From: Alphaproteobacteria bacterium LSUCC0396
Lineage (GTDB): Bacteria > Pseudomonadota > Alphaproteobacteria > Puniceispirillales > Puniceispirillaceae
Assembly: GCA_041228345.1 (NCBI GenBank)
Contig: CP166131.1
Location: 1,667,001-1,731,000, forward strand
Direction of reading: 5' to 3'
Length of the DNA: 64,000 bases
How positions within the stretch are numbered: the first letter of the stretch is position 1; each line of letters begins with the position of its first letter. Position numbers and translations under genes: made by a program. Positions 62,522 through 64,000 of the stretch are shown here, piece by piece. Below the pieces are notes generated by a model. The model was not told the DNA's origin and did not search any database. It saw nothing but the letters and a program-made list of their open reading frames with translations.

Positions 62522-63478
62522 ATGTCGAACCTCTCTTCTATGCTCGAATCACTCGCCAACAAAAACCCGGCCAAGGCTGCGGCCTGTGATGCGGTGGCGG
62601 CGCTGGCAGCGGCGGCGGCATCTATTTCGGCGGTGATCCGGCAGCCAGATGCCGATGCCGCGCTTGGCGCGATAAGAGGCAGTGCTAACGCTGATGGCGA
62701 TGATCAGAAGGCGCTTGATGTTCTGGCTGATGAAATGATCGAGCGTGCGCTGGCTGTCGTGCCGGCGGTGGCGGCCTATCTTTCCGAAGAACAGGATGCA
62801 GCCGTTCCGTTGCATGATGACGGGCAGGTGATTGTGGCAAGCGATCCGCTGGATGGATCGTCAAATATTGATACGAATGTGTCGGTTGGCACTATTTTTT
62901 CAATATTACCGGCATCTGGTGGGATCTTACAGCCCGGTCGAAACCAGCTTGCTGCGGGGTTTTTCGTCTATGGGCCGCAAACCACTTTACTGGTGAGTTT
63001 TGGGGGGCCGGTGATGGCGTTCCAATTAGGCGATGATGGTCATTTCCATGATATGGGCTGGTCGGTGTCGATTACGACCGACACGCGCGAATTTTCGATT
63101 AATGCTTCGAATATGCGGCATTGGCGGCCCGATGTAGCGGCTTATATTGCTGATTGTTTGGCAGGTGAAACTGGCCCGCGCAAGATGAATTTCAATATGC
63201 GCTGGGTTGGCTCGCTTGTTGCTGATGGCTGGCGCATTTTCCGGCGTGGCGGTATTTTTCTTTATCCTGCTGACGCGCGGCGCGGTTATGAGGCTGGGCG
63301 ATTGCGGCTGGTCTATGAGGCTAATCCGGTGGCGTTTTTGGTTGAGGCGGCGGGCGGCAAGGCCATCAATGGCGATGGTCCTATTCTTGACCTTGTGCCA
63401 GAAACGCTGCATGCGCGCGTTCCGCTGGTTTTCGGGTCTGCTAATGAAGTTGACGAATTTGCCCGCTATAGGCCATAA
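62522..63478 (+). CDS. fbp: Fructose-1,6-bisphosphatase, class 1
   Basis: A 318-residue class I FBPase, a gluconeogenic or Calvin-cycle enzyme removing the C1 phosphate. It has the metal-site segments YLSEEQDA and SDPLDGSSNIDTNVSVGTIF, then the sugar-phosphate site region ending NMRHWRPDVAAYI, and SLVADGWRIFRRGGIFLYP. The ATG at 62522 (MSNLSSMLES) is used; an upstream frame from 62474 is not supported. It lies 38 bp before fba, as in many cbb or gluconeogenic clusters. Confidence 0.95.
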   Translation: MSNLSSMLESLANKNPAKAAACDAVAALAAAAASISAVIRQPDADAALGAIRGSANADGDDQKALDVLADEMIERALAVVPAVAAYLSEEQDAAVPLHDDGQVIVASDPLDGSSNIDTNVSVGTIFSILPASGGILQPGRNQLAAGFFVYGPQTTLLVSFGGPVMAFQLGDDGHFHDMGWSVSITTDTREFSINASNMRHWRPDVAAYIADCLAGETGPRKMNFNMRWVGSLVADGWRIFRRGGIFLYPADARRGYEAGRLRLVYEANPVAFLVEAAGGKAINGDGPILDLVPETLHARVPLVFGSANEVDEFARYRP

Positions 63479-63516
63479 CTAATCATCAGAGTTTTGCTTC
63501 GACATAGGATAATCAT

Positions 63517-64000
63517 ATGCTGATTTCACTCCGCCAACTTCTTGATGATGCTGCCGAACATGGGTATGGCGTCCCGGCTTTCAATATTAACAATATGGAA
63601 CAGGGCCTTGCCATTTTAAAAGCAGCTGACCGGGTTGATGCGCCGGTAATTATTCAGGCTAGCCGCGGGGCGCGTAATTATGCAGGCGATGTCATGTTGC
63701 AGGCGATGGTGAAGGCGCTGGCTGAAATGTACCCGCATATTCCGGTTTGTATGCATCAGGATCATGGTAATAACGAAGCCACCTGTATGACGGCGATTCA
63801 ATATGGGTTTACCTCGGTGATGATGGACGGCTCGCTAGAGGCCGATGCTGCGACACCTGCCTCTTATGACTATAATCTTGATATCACCCGCCGGGTTACG
63901 GAAATGGCGCATCATGCCGGTGTATCGGTTGAGGGAGAACTTGGCGTTCTAGGCTCGTTGGAAACAGGCGAGGGCGAGCAAGAAGACGGGCATGGTGCAA
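63517..64000 (+). CDS. fba: Fructose-bisphosphate aldolase class II, 5' part
   Basis: Partial gene, cut by the window end after 161 codons. It reads [26 protein letters not shown] from the ATG at 63517, with AGGA before it. Class II markers follow: QDHGNN with a zinc His, then [14 protein letters not shown] and [18 protein letters not shown] with further metal residues. The Calvin-cycle/CbbA-type subgroup has this acidic insert. Reversible cleavage of fructose-1,6-bisphosphate. Paired with fbp. Confidence 0.95.
   Translation, partial: MLISLRQLLDDAAEHGYGVPAFNINNMEQGLAILKAADRVDAPVIIQASRGARNYAGDVMLQAMVKALAEMYPHIPVCMHQDHGNNEATCMTAIQYGFTSVMMDGSLEADAATPASYDYNLDITRRVTEMAHHAGVSVEGELGVLGSLETGEGEQEDGHGA

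Overview
The window looks like chromosomal DNA of a marine alphaproteobacterium of mid GC content. The mix of genes (Sox thiosulfate oxidation, the DMSP lyase DddP with AcuI, a TRAP transporter, molybdenum hydroxylases, a CoA-transferase/acyl-CoA dehydrogenase pair, and alphaproteobacterial IalB next to RlmN) would suit the SAR116/Puniceispirillum group. That placement is inferred from gene content only. I found no rRNA, tRNA, CRISPR array, insertion sequence or prophage. All genes look intact except the two cut by the window edges.

Layout. 1-2.4 kb: end of a glyoxalase I gene, then a Tat-exported small subunit and a GMC flavin oxidoreductase. 2.5-6.7 kb (minus strand): a small secreted protein, then a TRAP transporter (dctP-dctQ-dctM) with an isocitrate-lyase-superfamily enzyme. 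6.9-15.7 kb: a periplasmic FKBP-rhodanese fusion, a lipoprotein, an Lrp regulator divergent from an AceE-like E1 enzyme, pgi, an SDR, slyX, an alpha/beta hydrolase and a Prx6-type peroxiredoxin. 15.8-25.3 kb: a sox locus in the order soxR-soxS-soxXYZA-soxVW-soxCD-soxH-soxB, with terminators after soxA and soxB and candidate SoxR operators in front of soxR, soxX and soxV.

25.6-42.5 kb: a catabolic region. It begins with a three-subunit xanthine-oxidase-family molybdenum hydroxylase, an ACMSD-like amidohydrolase, a CoxG-like protein, a ThDP-dependent enzyme and an MFS carrier. A beta-hydroxyacid dehydrogenase/YtoQ/dipeptidase operon, an acyl-CoA dehydrogenase divergent from a family III CoA-transferase, a DapA-family lyase and pyruvate kinase follow. 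The substrate cannot be read from the sequence. 42.6-53.9 kb: two more beta-hydroxyacid dehydrogenases, a zinc-knuckle membrane protein, a TPR protein, a rhodanese, acuI-dddP (DMSP to acrylate to propionyl-CoA), hpt, gabD, a gamma carbonic anhydrase and sodB. 53.9-64 kb: argG, ybbP-ybbA divergent from tesA, ialB-rlmN, a Bax-inhibitor-1 family protein, and fbp followed by the start of fba.

Together the genes suggest a heterotroph that gains energy or carbon from reduced inorganic sulfur (Sox), from DMSP, and from imported organic acids and unidentified aromatic or heterocyclic compounds. Central carbon enzymes (pgi, pyk, fbp, fba) are scattered between these modules.
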